DNA from: Certhia americana
Taxonomy: Eukaryota > Chordata > Aves > Passeriformes > Certhiidae
Assembly (NCBI GenBank): GCA_018697195.1
Contig: CM031864.1
Coordinates: 21,017,943-21,081,942, forward strand
Length of the DNA stretch: 64,000 nucleotides
Direction of reading: 5' to 3'
The notes beneath the pieces are model-generated. The model was not told the origin of the DNA and made no database searches. It was given only the letters and a program-made list of their open reading frames with translations. How positions within the stretch are numbered: position 1 is the first letter of the stretch; each line of letters starts with the position of its first letter. The position numbers were made by a program, and so were the translations under genes. This document shows, piece after piece, positions 13,424 through 25,300 of the stretch.

Positions 13424-13620
13424 ATGGAAGAGTTTGAGTTGGAAGGCACATCTGAAGGCCTGCAAAGACCAGCTTCAAAGTGTGATCAGGTTACTCAAGG
13501 CCTTGCACAAGCAAGATTTTTAGAACTGCAGGGTTGGACATTCCACATTGTCTGTGGGCAACCTGTTCCAGAGCGTGATCCAATTGGCATCTTACCTTAT
13601 AGTTTAAAAAAATTCTGATT
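13424..13620 (-). mobile_element. CR1 LINE 3'-end fragment
   Basis: Read on the plus strand this is the complement of a CR1 3' end. The sequence GAGTTGGAAGGCACATCTG corresponds to the conserved terminal block that in CR1 reads GGTTGGAAGGGACCTCTGG. It is followed by a CAGGTTACTCAAGGCC block and by GGCAACCTGTTCCAG, the highly conserved end of the CR1 reading frame and start of the 3' untranslated region. The copy is strongly diverged and 5'-truncated, as is typical for CR1. The plus-strand open frame 13298-13618 crosses it and is not a gene. Confidence 0.8.
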
Positions 13621-14834
13621 TCCAGTTATTTTCCTTTATTTCTACCTATGCATTTTACAATCCTATAGCAATTTTCTTCAATTTTCTTTCTGAAAAAGAA
13701 AATGAAAAATATTCTGATAAAAGCTAGTATGACACCATAGATAAGTGTGAAAAGCTTAAGTATAAAACACACATCAGAAAATCCATGTTTATCAATTTAA
13801 TTTCAACATGCTATTATATCAGTGGCCTACACTGATCTTTACCACGCCTTTTATTTGTTTCAAATGTCAGATGTTACACTGCAAGGAATTTGATTTATTT
13901 GCCTTGGCAGACAGTGGAAAAAAACTCAGCAAACGGACAGCTGACTATTTGCAAAGACTAAAAAAGCCTCTCATTTTTATCTGATTGAAAGTTTCTTTGA
14001 TAACCAAAGTTTAGGAGGGTAATATAAACAATTTCTCTGACAGTGACCTAGCAAGACATACAAGGCTGCTATGAGATATTGCTCCCAATAATGTGGTCAG
14101 CACACATCTTGAAATGTTCCTTCAGTAACCACATGCCCAGATGCCAAACCAATTTAGATACTCTGGGGTCTCTTAAAACTCTCAGTGAATTATCCTGCTC
14201 AATTCAAAGAGCATAAGGATACCAAAGAGGTGGGAAAACCTTGTAAGCCCCTAAAAACGGGTAGTGCAAAAAGCTGGAAGCTGACAATGACACTGACCAA
14301 CTTGGGCAGGGCAGTGGGTGTCTCATCCCCTGCAGAGTGAAGCATCTTGAAGAGGAAGCAGATGCACATTTTTCCTGGTTGCTACAGAGAAGGGTAAGGA
14401 AATGGCCTCATCTCTTGCCCTTAGGAGACTTCGGCATAAAAAGATTAGTAGCCCTTAAAATTAAAGGAAGGCATTTGATGTATGGTGGTTCTTTTTCTGA
14501 AAGTGAGAATATAGCTAAAATTCTTATTTCTTTTGAATGGTCCAAAACTAATTGCTGCTTTCCAAACTTTGTTTAAAATTTGTTCCTTTTGTCTTCAGCT
14601 TCATTTTATTTTTGAAATGGTGGGTTCTCTGATGAACTACGATGTGTACAAGGTAAAGAAATTCCAATCTTGGTCAGAATGGCAAAACACCCACCCTACT
14701 AGCTAGTCCCAAATGCTTCTGGATAAGTCATAACAAATGCTGAATTTTCCCAGCGAGAGCATATACTCCTGTTTCCTGCATTTTTTATCAATTCCAGATG
14801 ATAATTCTTAATAAAATCCAATATTGGTTGATAT
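13621..14834. other. Unique sequence, no gene seen
   Basis: About 1.2 kb with no recognisable repeat. The open frame 14337-14576 (plus, 79 codons) has no identifiable feature and is not called. Confidence 0.5.
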
Positions 14835-14890
14835 GGTCTTTCAGGTCTCCCCTAACGCACTCAGTCCTAACCATTATATGATTCTATGAA
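14835..14890 (+). mobile_element. CR1 LINE 3'-terminal scrap
   Basis: GATATGGTCTTTCAGGTC and the following CCTAACCATTATATGATTCT match the CR1 3' terminus, which ends in a GATCTTTAAGGTCCCTTCCAACC-type block followed by a short ATTCTATG repeat. Only about 55 bp remain. Its plus orientation is opposite to the nearby fragment at 13424-13620, so the two are separate insertions. Confidence 0.7.
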
Positions 14891-15756
14891 ATACTGTGGG
14901 GCAGCAGCCGCCCCAGACAAGAAATGTCCTGTACAGTGGACATGTTTGCACTATTAATCTGGGGTTTTGGGGGGTTTTGAAGTTTTCCAGCACTAGAGCT
15001 TCCCTGTTTAGCATCGTGGAATCCCTGTACACACAGAACTGTTTTGCTGTGGGGTAAGAATGACACAACATGACAGTTCAAAGCTGAAGGGATGCTCACG
15101 TCATCATATATGGCATCATGACCAATGAAATATGGTCATGTGCCTGATTTAAAAAAACCCCACAATAGTTCCAGAAACCTGGTAGGGAAGTAGCTCCTAT
15201 TCTCCTTTTAATCTAAATTAAATTCGTGATTAATTTTTGACTCAGGAAATCACCTGATCTCAAAATTCTTTGCTATTTTCAGAGCTATCTCTCACACTTA
15301 GCCTTCTAACTCTCTCACCTTCGTCATACCATATGCTTTTTACAAGCTCACCTTCCTTGACTTGTCTTCTAGCTTCTTCTGTGCTATTAATAATGCAAAT
15401 TGACTGCCAAAGCCCACATGAACCTTCTCAGTCTTTCCCCATCTCTTCCTTAAGAGTTTAATATTCTTCTTACTTTATTTTACACTGATTTTTCAAAAGC
15501 CTTTAGCTCATTCCCTTGGCAATATTGCTCACATTTGGCCAACAGTCAACAAACACACAGAACTGCTTTCAAACCAGAAAAGGCTTACCAGGCTGATGGA
15601 AGGGCTATGTGGTTGGATATCCTGGTTTTCAGCCAATTCCATGACTAGAGTATTGCAAACTGGTTGCTTCTCCCCCTGCTCACCCTCCTTCATATCTAAG
15701 ACAAAAGAAGAGCACACCTCATTTTCTCCTGATTATAGCAGGACTGTTGTTCCTCT

Positions 15757-15778
15757 GGGGGGGGGGGGGGGGGGGGGG
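15757..15778 (+). repeat. poly-G run of 22
   Basis: An uninterrupted run of 22 G (poly-C on the other strand) in AT-rich surroundings. It can form a G-quadruplex and is prone to length error in sequencing. No known element explains it. Confidence 0.95.
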
Positions 15779-18328
15779 TTAAATACTTGGGTGCTTTGGA
15801 TTTCTCTGGTCAGAAAATGAAAACTTCATTTTTTTAAGCTGATGGATATATAAGATTTTTTGACTAAAAACCTGTCAGGTGCAGAATTATCCAAACAGGA
15901 GTGATGAAGAAGCTGTTCTTTATTCTCTTCTACCTGCTGTATTACCTAGCACAAATAAAAAGACAAGTGACCACACTGTAGTTCTGCAAGCTGAACTAAT
16001 GTGCTTCACTGCCTCTAATCTCCGCAATTACTGCTGAATTTTCAGTCAAGAACCATGACTGATTTTATAACTCAAATACCATTTTATTTTCTTTAGTTCT
16101 TATATAACTGTGGTTATTTATTCTTTGGTACTTGAGAGTCATTTTTCAGTAAAATCAAAAGAGCAAACTGAACATATTGCCAGTAATCCAGTGCAGAAAA
16201 TCATAGCGTAAATTTAATGAGAGCTCTGCTATTCATTTGGCAAATGAGATGGTGGAGTGGCACTGACATATGTAGAGCAGGGACCAGTCTGAGATGAAAA
16301 TACATTGATTCATGAGTGGCAAAGAGCAGCTTAATGTAACTCACTGATAAAACTGTCACTGATCTTGCTCTCTATCTGGGATTCCAAGAGAAAATGATGG
16401 GAAAGACATTCTGTGCCATTAATGATAACTGAGTAAAATGTGCCAATGAGAGATAATAATACACCTACATGACACAGACCATTAAGCAGCCAGTTACAAC
16501 AGTCTCAAATAACACAAGCAAATAAAAATAGCATTTATGGTCAAACCCTTGTCTTATTAAGTTGTTGAATGCTTTTCAGAATAATTAATATGACCTGGAA
16601 CTTATAATTCAAAAATTTAAACTATTGCCCTGTCTCAGGGCTTTCCCCTAGTTAATAATTATTTAATCTAGCAATGTCAGAAGTGTAACAGTAATAAGCA
16701 GAACTGTGCTGAAGGAAATGCTTTTGGCTGCAATTCCATCTGCAGAAATAAACAGAAAGGACTTCTACCCCCATGAAAAGCCACTGCCTGTGGCTTTCCC
16801 AGGTATGTAAATAAAATTTGCTTTGAGGTTAAAAGCAAAGATGAATAAAATTGAAAAGTATAAAAATAAGAGATATCTGTAGCATCCTATTTATCCTTTT
16901 CCCGTTGCACTGGAGAGGTGCATGAATATTTTTTGATCTATTTTTGATTTCTTCTCTAAATAACAAGTACATCACACTTGTCCTTCCTGCACACAGGGGG
17001 CTGATGCAAGATCTGACTGAAAGAATATAGAGATCCCACTCCCATGGTACTGGTCACCTTTCTTATGTCTTTATGGAAACTTCAGGTTCAATCAGAGGAT
17101 GGGAAAAGACAAAGGGTTCTGGAAAATATCCTTGAAGGCATGTGATGGCCACTTACATATGCAAACCCTTAAAGTAGAGCTGTGTGCACCAAAAGTATTG
17201 CACCCTCATGTATTGTATCTTTCACAGACTCTCAGGTGAGAGCATTGGCAGGACCACAACAGACAGCAGCCCTCTGTGAGGACACAGTCCTCCTCCTCTA
17301 GTTACCTCCACTGGTAAAAGAGAGAGATTATCAGCTCCTGCTGGTCTCATTCCAGGGCTGGGAATATCAGTCAGTTACCCTGGATAATTTCAGCATCCAG
17401 GAAAATGAAGGCAATGCACAACTGACACCACCACAACTACATGGATTTAACAACCCTGGGGTACTGGGGACTGAGGGGAGCTGGGTCACAAATGTGTCTT
17501 TACAAGCATGACCTAAGCTAACACTAACAAAACAAGGGCAACCCCCTAATTAAATTAAATTACTATTCTTTTAAGGGTTTTAAACATAATTGCAAATATG
17601 TTTAATCTTGCCCCATAATATTTTTAGATTTCTTTTTGCATAACTCTGTTCATACTGATTAATATTCAAAATCTTCTTGCAGCAGACATAATTTATAAGC
17701 CAAAAGTATGGATAACTAAATGTCTAATTTAAACATTTCCTGCACTGCAATTTAATGCCACAGTTTTCAAACACAGTTTAATTTCAACACTTAGTATTTT
17801 TTGTTGTGAGTAATGATAAAATGTTTTTATTAGGAAAGTCTAGATCTTATTTCATGCCAAATCAGATCAGACACTGTAATGCAATGTTGTTTCTTTAAAT
17901 AAAGTGAACAATTTATAAGCCTTTAAAAAAGCACTTTACTGGTTACTTTTTAATAAGGAAAAAAAGAAAGTTTGAATCAGAGATATATAAATTTCTGCAT
18001 TAATTTCCAAATAAGAAAAGTAGTTTTACTTTTTATTGACGCAAGCTAGGTTGATGAGTGTCTAAATTCTGGAATAAAGCAAGCAGAGAACAAATATTGT
18101 GCATATTTCCTAAAACAAGGAGATAAAAGTCAGATGTCTTTTACTGTGCAGATTCCTATAAAACATAACCTACTAGCTTCTCACTTTTCCCTTTTTTCAA
18201 GATTATCAAAGTCGTCTGTTAAGTGAGAGGCACTTTAAACAACTCTTTTCTTCCACTGTGATGTCATTTACTTAACTTGGTTTAGTTCAAGTGCATCTTT
18301 ATCATTCTATTCAAATGCAGTTGTCTTC

Positions 18329-18344
18329 TTTTTTTTTTTTTTTT
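18329..18344. repeat. poly-T run
   Basis: A run of 16 T. No retrotransposed body is recognisable on either side. Confidence 0.9.
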
Positions 18345-21300
18345 AATCTGGTTGTAGATTCTCTCAGGCAAAGATCATCTGTTAATATGCACAACATCTC
18401 TCTCTATAATCAAGACTTTTGAAAGGTTGTTACTAATGTTCTTGGAGAACTACCACAAATCATGAATAAACAGAGAGCTTCCACCTTGGCTATTAGATCA
18501 CATCCTTTTCTCTTCCTCTCTTTGCACATCACTTCCTACACTAGAGACAAAATAAAACCTTGAGCATATATACACCATTTAACCCAAAATCATGTTCAAC
18601 CATCTTGTCTTTTGATCCAAGTGGGTATTTTTTCTTAATGCTGTGCTCAAATCACTGCATTCTGTGACAAAAAGAATTAACTCATCTTGCTTATCAACTA
18701 GTCTCCTTCAGGGACACATCTCATTAAAAGCCTTTTTGGTGCAGTGTACCCTTTCAGAATCCCTCCAAGGAAGTGTAAAAATGATCTGATACTGTAGCTT
18801 TTGCACTGTCTCAAAAATCAGTACCAGGATTCCTGATAATTTTTAAAACAACCTGACATGGAAGTAAATCCTTTTATTGTGCCAAGTATTTTATGAATTA
18901 TTAATTGGTCTATTAAACTTTAGCCTACAATGGGAAAAAATTTAAAAAAGGACAAAAGTACTTTGAAAGGTGAAACTTCAAGTGGTCCTCCCTGATAAGC
19001 CAAATTCCTAAAGCTGTATTTGTGTTTACAGTGAAAACTCTCTGCTAGTTATAGGTTTGAAAGTTTATGGTATCACCACAATGCAGTGAGGGGATTCAAA
19101 CAGCAAGAGGAAGAAGATGGTAGACACATTTTGATGAAGCATAGCTGCAGAGTCTAAAGATATCTCAGCATAATGCTGTTAATGGCTTACTGAATTAATC
19201 TGTTCAATTTGTGCTATCTAATGAAGCAGAGCACCTGACACTTCATCATAAGCTTGTATTGGTTAAAAGTGTTTAGCTGAATGTCTGTATTGCTAATGGC
19301 ATTTCCATGCTATATTTCACTTGGCAGATTTTCAAAAATAACTGTGGATAAATTCTAGGTATTTTAAACCTTGAAAAGCAGAATTTGGGAGGCAAAAGGC
19401 AGACTAGTAAAGAAAAGGCTAAGCAGCTTTATAATACAAAGAGTGTGAGTAGCAAGTAATTGTGCCATAATTAAAGAAAATAAAGCATGTCATCATACTT
19501 CTAGGTGGAAAAAGCTGGAAACCAATAACATCTGGCTTTAATAGTTCCAGTGCTCTTGTGTAGTATAAATCTAGCAAAGTAGAAATAACAGTTACAGTTT
19601 CAGAAAGAAAACATTTGGGTGCTCATATTGAGACATTGTTTTATTTTGTTCATCATTTTTAAAAATTTAGATAGATCTTTAACAGTCTTGTAAAAATGCA
19701 TTTATAAGTTCAGTGTTCACTAGATTGTATTTTTCTTTAATAAGATCCATACATTATGTTTATAACAAGAAATTAACTTTCTCTGTTCTTGATGGCAATG
19801 CATAAAAACAACTGTAGGAATAGAACACATTTTGTGCAATTAATAACCTGAAGTTGTCATTAGACTTTAGAAAGATCTCTTAAAAATTGTCAGAAACAAC
19901 AAACTTTTTTGCCCAGCTGTATTCTGGGTCCTCTGGAGTTCTAAACAGTTTAATTTGCAAATGAATCAAGGATGCCAAGGCCAAAATCACATTTCACTCA
20001 ACATAACACCTTGTGAAACATATGTTCATCATGTGGGCTGGTTCTTGGTTTTTGTCTTCTGTATAAAATATACATTGAGACTTCCACTCTGGTTTAATTT
20101 GGCCAAATTTTAATTAGTATTTGCAAAATAGATATGGTCAAAAATTCGAGATTAGCCTACTATATGATCCCACTCAGATTGTAAAGAAGTAATTCAGAAA
20201 AAAACATTGAGCAAAGCATATTTATCAATTAAAGAGAGATTAAACCCTACAAATAGCAGCATTGACTAAATGCTGCAGAAATTCATGGTTTAAATGCTGC
20301 TTTAAGCCTTTAGCCTTCCATGAGCTTTGTCATGGAAAAGTATATAATGAACATCAATAATCCATCCCTGTATCATATAGCTCAGGCCATATTATATGGG
20401 GAACACATATTGCATCAAAAAGTTGCATATTACATATATTTATGCAATATTTATATACTTCAGTTATATAGTACCTTACCCAGGGATACATTCTATTTCA
20501 GTTTTTCCAGCTGCTCTCAGAAATGGCTGAAGACAATACTAACTGAAGAAAGAAAGCCACTCATTCATTAAATCTCTGTGGTCCCCCACTTTCAGACCTG
20601 TAGAACCACACGTACACTGAGAGAAACGTTTTGGGACATGAAGAGCAATTCTGGCAGAGTAAGCTGGCACCTTATTGCCTTCCAGAACAAAGCAGCACCA
20701 TAGACTCAAGTGCAAAGGAAAGATAACCTTGGAATTCAAATTTCTGGCCAAAAATAGAGCCAGTCATGATGCAGAGTTCAGCTTGTTCACAAACCTTCAC
20801 TTTAATACTAAACCAATGGATTCGGGTCCAAATTTTGGCACTGTCCCGTTAAACTGTTTTCTCACCAATTATGTAACAATTCTTGAGCCTCAATAAAAGA
20901 CTTCTACAGATAAAATCACAGAAAAGAGCAACTCTATCTCTGATTTAAATTGGGGGGAAAAGCCATTACCTAAGTAGCAGCCTTGCCTGTCTTGTCCATC
21001 CAGATGAGAGGAGGATAATCTATTACTGATAATCTACTGGGAGGTACTCAGTACAATAGAAGTTCTAATTTTTGTTGAGGTTGCATTTACTCTTTTAATA
21101 GATATAAAATGAAAGGGTTCAGGGGAAAAAATGCTGAAGATACAAGATAAAAACCTACACCAGAATTTCTAACAACCCTGCATAAACAAAATACTACCTT
21201 TTCTAACTCCAGTGCCCAGCCATAGTAGAGAATATGTAGAGTTAGGAGCTAGCATATATTAGTGATTGTATTATGTACTTTGAACAAGAAATTGTATTTG

Positions 21301-21800
21301 GTAACAAAGACAGTAATGTAATTTGTGAAATGTTATGTCCAAATTAATTTTACCAAAGCCCTCACAATTATTGTTCCCTGGAAAAATTTAAGCTCCTTTT
21401 TTCTTCAGTTAGGAAAAGGAACTGAAAATCTTTGACATTCCAGTATGATTTTCAAATTAAAACAAAATTAAAAAGCTTCCTTGCTAGAGAGGAGAGATTG
21501 ACATTGGTATTTACAAACATGTTTGCTTTTCTAAATAATCCCCAAATACTAAGTACTACTTTTCATTTGCAAAATTGAAAGTCAGGTACAGGGCACTTTT
21601 TCCCAAACAGATGGCACAGCACCTGGAGAGTCAATTCCCACTGTGAGGTAGCAAACACATGCAAGTCACAAGAGTCAATAGTCTCAAAAGTTAAGGCAAC
21701 ATGCTCTACTTTGTTCAGAAGCAAGTCACTATGACACCATTACCTGAAAAATAGCCAGTTTAATTTGAAGGAATATTTTATTACAAATCTCTTCCGGATT

Positions 21801-22311
21801 TATAATTGCCACCCTCCTGGATGAAGAACTGGGCATGAGCCAGCGGTGTGTGCTCTCAGACCAGACTGCAAAGAGCTTCCTGGGCTGCATCCAGACAGGG
21901 GCAGGTCAAGGGACAGGATTCTCCCCCGCTGCTCTGCTCCTGTGACAGCCCACATGGAGCACTGCTGGTCCAGGCCTGGAGCCCTCAGCACAAGAAGGAC
22001 CTGGCCCTGTTGGAGCGGGTCCAGAGGTGATCACAAAGACAATTGCTGGGCTAAAGCATCATCTCCTGGGAGGACAGGCTGGAAGAACTGGGATCATTCA
22101 ACCTGGGGAAGGGCAGGCTCTGGGGAGACCTCATTGCAGTCTTCTGGTGTTTAAAGGGGGTGATAGCAGGTTTCCCAGAGAAGCTGTGGATGCCCCAGCC
22201 CCAGAAGTGTTGAGGGCCAGGATGGATGGTGCCCTGAGCACGCTGATCTAGGTCAGTGGCATCCCAGCCCATGATGGGCGCTTTAAGGTTCATTCCAGTC
22301 CACCCCATTTT
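21801..22311 (+). mobile_element. CR1 LINE fragment: end of reverse-transcriptase ORF and 3' UTR, internally deleted
   Basis: Translated in pieces, the DNA gives the C-terminal region of the CR1 pol protein: MSQRCV near 21835, LGCIQ near 21880, then SPQHKKDLALLERVQR near 21983-22030. These correspond to the conserved CR1 blocks around the LGCI and (Y/H)KKD...LERVQRR motifs. GAGAAGCTGTGGATGCCCC at 22178 and the terminal CTTTAAGGTTCATTCCAGTC near 22281 are the CR1 3' landmarks. Between about 22165 and 22172 the copy jumps from the KGG region straight to the GTTTCCCAGAGAAGC block, so roughly 150 bp of the usual sequence is missing. Several frameshifts and a stop are present. It is 5'-truncated and dead. 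The overlapping open frames on both strands are by-products. Confidence 0.92.
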
Positions 22312-25300
22312 ACAACTTGTCCTACAAGCTCTCAACAAGATTATCACCTGCTTCCTTCAGGTCTTACAGCACAACCCACTTTCTCATCTTTCCTGACTTT
22401 CTTAAGTGCCCTGAAGTTGTCCAACAGAATGCTCAGTTACATGGTATCTGTTCTGTTTTGTAATTTCTGTGATACCATACCCTAACCACACCTCCTACCT
22501 GCTTTCCTTTTAAACCCCACCTCATCTGTGGGCTGGGTCTCCAGCACCCTAATTTAAATCTCTCAGTCCTCAATTTCTGACTCTTGATGCTGCTGAAAAT
22601 TCACAGTAGATTCTTATTCCCTTAGCATATGAAAGTGAAGTGTTCCTAAAGCAATAATCCTGTACAGCTATTACTCCGAGCCAGGGAAGCAATGCTTCTT
22701 GTTATCCAAAGGACAGCAACAAAAACATGCAGCCTGGCTCAGCATATTGGGTTTTTCTTCTGCACATGGAATGTGCCCAGAATTATTCTGGTTTTCTGAG
22801 TTCCATGTCAGCAGCATTCTTTGCAGAGCAAACTTGACAATGCACTGTGTTTAAGGAATTTTACTTCAGGAAATCTGCTATTTTTGGTGTCTGCATAATT
22901 CACCCATAGATAAAATTCAGTGTTATTATCTCCATGTTAAAATACACTTTAGATATTGCAGCAAACAACATGCAACATGAAGTTATATTTTATATGGTCA
23001 GCCAGTCTGATCACATCCAAGCTGGAAAGATTTTCAGTGGGAACATTCCCTTATCTCTCAAACTGTTTTTTACTTTGTTGAGGAATTTTAAAATCTGCAG
23101 TCTGAAGTAAGAAAAGGACTGGAAAAAGTTATTTCCCTCAACTAGAAAGAGTATTGTACTTAAAACATTAATTCCTGACATGCTCAGTCCCCAAGATGCC
23201 CATCTTGAGGAACTGAAGCACTTGCACAGAATGATACACTGTGAGAGCGGCATTACTTAGCCCAAGTTAAACAGAGAAGCAACCCCATTTCTTCCCTTAA
23301 GCACCAAACAAGGGAAAACCACCACTTAATCTTTGGCATTTGCTATTTACCTTGTAAATCATGGCTCAGCAGGGACACTTACTGCTTCTCCCCTGTAAAT
23401 ATAACTTGCTTGTAACAGAATGGGCTCATGGTTATCTTCTCTCTATAAAACTGGGATAAAAGAATTAAAAAATATTGATTTATGTTATAAATATATAAAG
23501 ATATTGAAGGACTTTAACAAAAAAAAAAAAAAAAGCAGTTTAAAAACCACAATCATTTCAAGCATCCTCCCTTTGAAGTAATTGATAAAGTTTTTGTCTT
23601 TACATTTCTCATGGAAGGGATTTCAGAACTGAAACAAGTTTTGCAAACTATTTCAACTGCTCTACCTCTTGTATGAAAGAAATATTCAACATACTCTTGC
23701 CCCTATCTAAGCACTGTGTAGCTGTTTCTTAGCCATTTTGTATGCACCTGTGCTCACCAAACCAACATGCATTTTGCACTTGACAGTTACTGCCATTCCT
23801 AATCCATAATCCCGTGCTGTTGCCAAATGCAGTGAAAAGTCTGTTTTCTCAATGAGCAGCTTTTGCACATTTTTACAGGTTCCAGCACCCTTTTTCTCCC
23901 ACTAGGAGTAATAAAAAAAAAAAAAAAAAAAGCATTCAACAAGTGTTGGAAGTGACCTATGCAGGAAACAGCAGGCACAGTTTTGTTCATGCATATTTTC
24001 AAATACCTCAGTTAAAATGTATTAAATGGAGCTAAAAATATTCCCAGTTGTTTTTATGAAGATGTTACCACATTTTTTGTTTCAAAACCTGTGTTCAGCT
24101 GTTTTCTGCTGTTGTTTTTTTAATCAGGCACCAGATTTTCAACAGAAGTGTGTACGCCAAAACATTACAGCCAAAACCCCAAAAGATATCAACTTAGAAA
24201 CGCTGCCACAACACATCATCATTTCACTGATCATTTTCATATTCTGCTAGTGGAAGAATCTAGTACTTTTTGAAGGATGCAGCTGAGAAGGCAACCTGAC
24301 ACCGAGATGAAGCTACAGAGCTGCAGTGATTGAGAAATAGGAAAAAGAAAGCAAAATGCACTCTTTTTCAGAAACATCTTTGAGCAATTCATTTTTATAT
24401 GGCAAACTGTTCAAAAGTAATCATAAAGAGCTTATTCTAGGTCCATATGAAGACAAAGATTTTTAGTTGTGTTCAGAGCGTATTTATTTTATTATTCTTT
24501 AAAAAACTGCGGTTAGTGCTGAAGATAAATTATATTTTAACAATTACTACCATGTTGAATAAAAAACTGTCTAGGAGCCATAAATTAACTAGCTAAGCTT
24601 CCCACCAGCAGCACTTCATGTAACTCTAAATAAATTTTAGATTAAACTGGAAACCATCTCCTGAATGTGTTTCTTACCCTTGCCATGCAGAGAGGTCTGG
24701 ATTAGCAATGCTGGCAGATTTCAGAACAGGGATAGCACCAGTGACACTTTAGAACAAGCTCTCTCTGAGCTACACTCAGAGCCCAGCAAAGAGGATCAGT
24801 CAAGGCAGGGTCTGCCAATCTAGCTATAAAAAGTGCTGCTGTTGGGACCAGACTATGCCTAAACTGCATTGGCAGTTTTATTACAACTAATAAAGCTTTT
24901 ATTGGCTTTATTTCCCTAATTTATTTCCAGTGATTTAAGCCATTGGTCTGTGTTTGGATCATTTAAACCAATGATCATTGCAGCTCATCTGAAGAGAGCC
25001 TTTCCACTTGCAATACCAAGGCAGTCCTCAAATACTCAAGACAGCATTTCAAAACCTCAACACAATACTTTTTACTAATTGTGCTGAGTACATGTCTTTG
25101 AGCCTCTCTTTTCAAATTTAACATTAGAGAAAATTTCTTCTGAAAAATTTTGACCTTCAAGTATAAACAGTTTAGGACATTTTAGGAAGGCATTCTAGCA
25201 AATATTACAAAGCCAGCTTTTACCAAAAAATGGTTGTCACTCTTTCTCCCTTTGGTACATTTTGATGCATCTTTTAATTCCCTGACATGCAGAGAAAGCA

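Larger units (their letters stand above)
14891..21800. other. AT-rich unique sequence, no gene seen
   Basis: Nearly 7 kb without recognisable coding or transposon sequence. It includes a 22-base G run at 15757-15778 and a T16 run at 18329-18344. Parts around 16160-16500 and 19140-19340 are repeat-free with mixed composition and are flagged as possible conserved non-coding elements. Open frames at 15596-15820, 20320-20571 and 20675-20896 (plus) show no motifs; the first owes its glycine run to the G tract. Confidence 0.55.
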
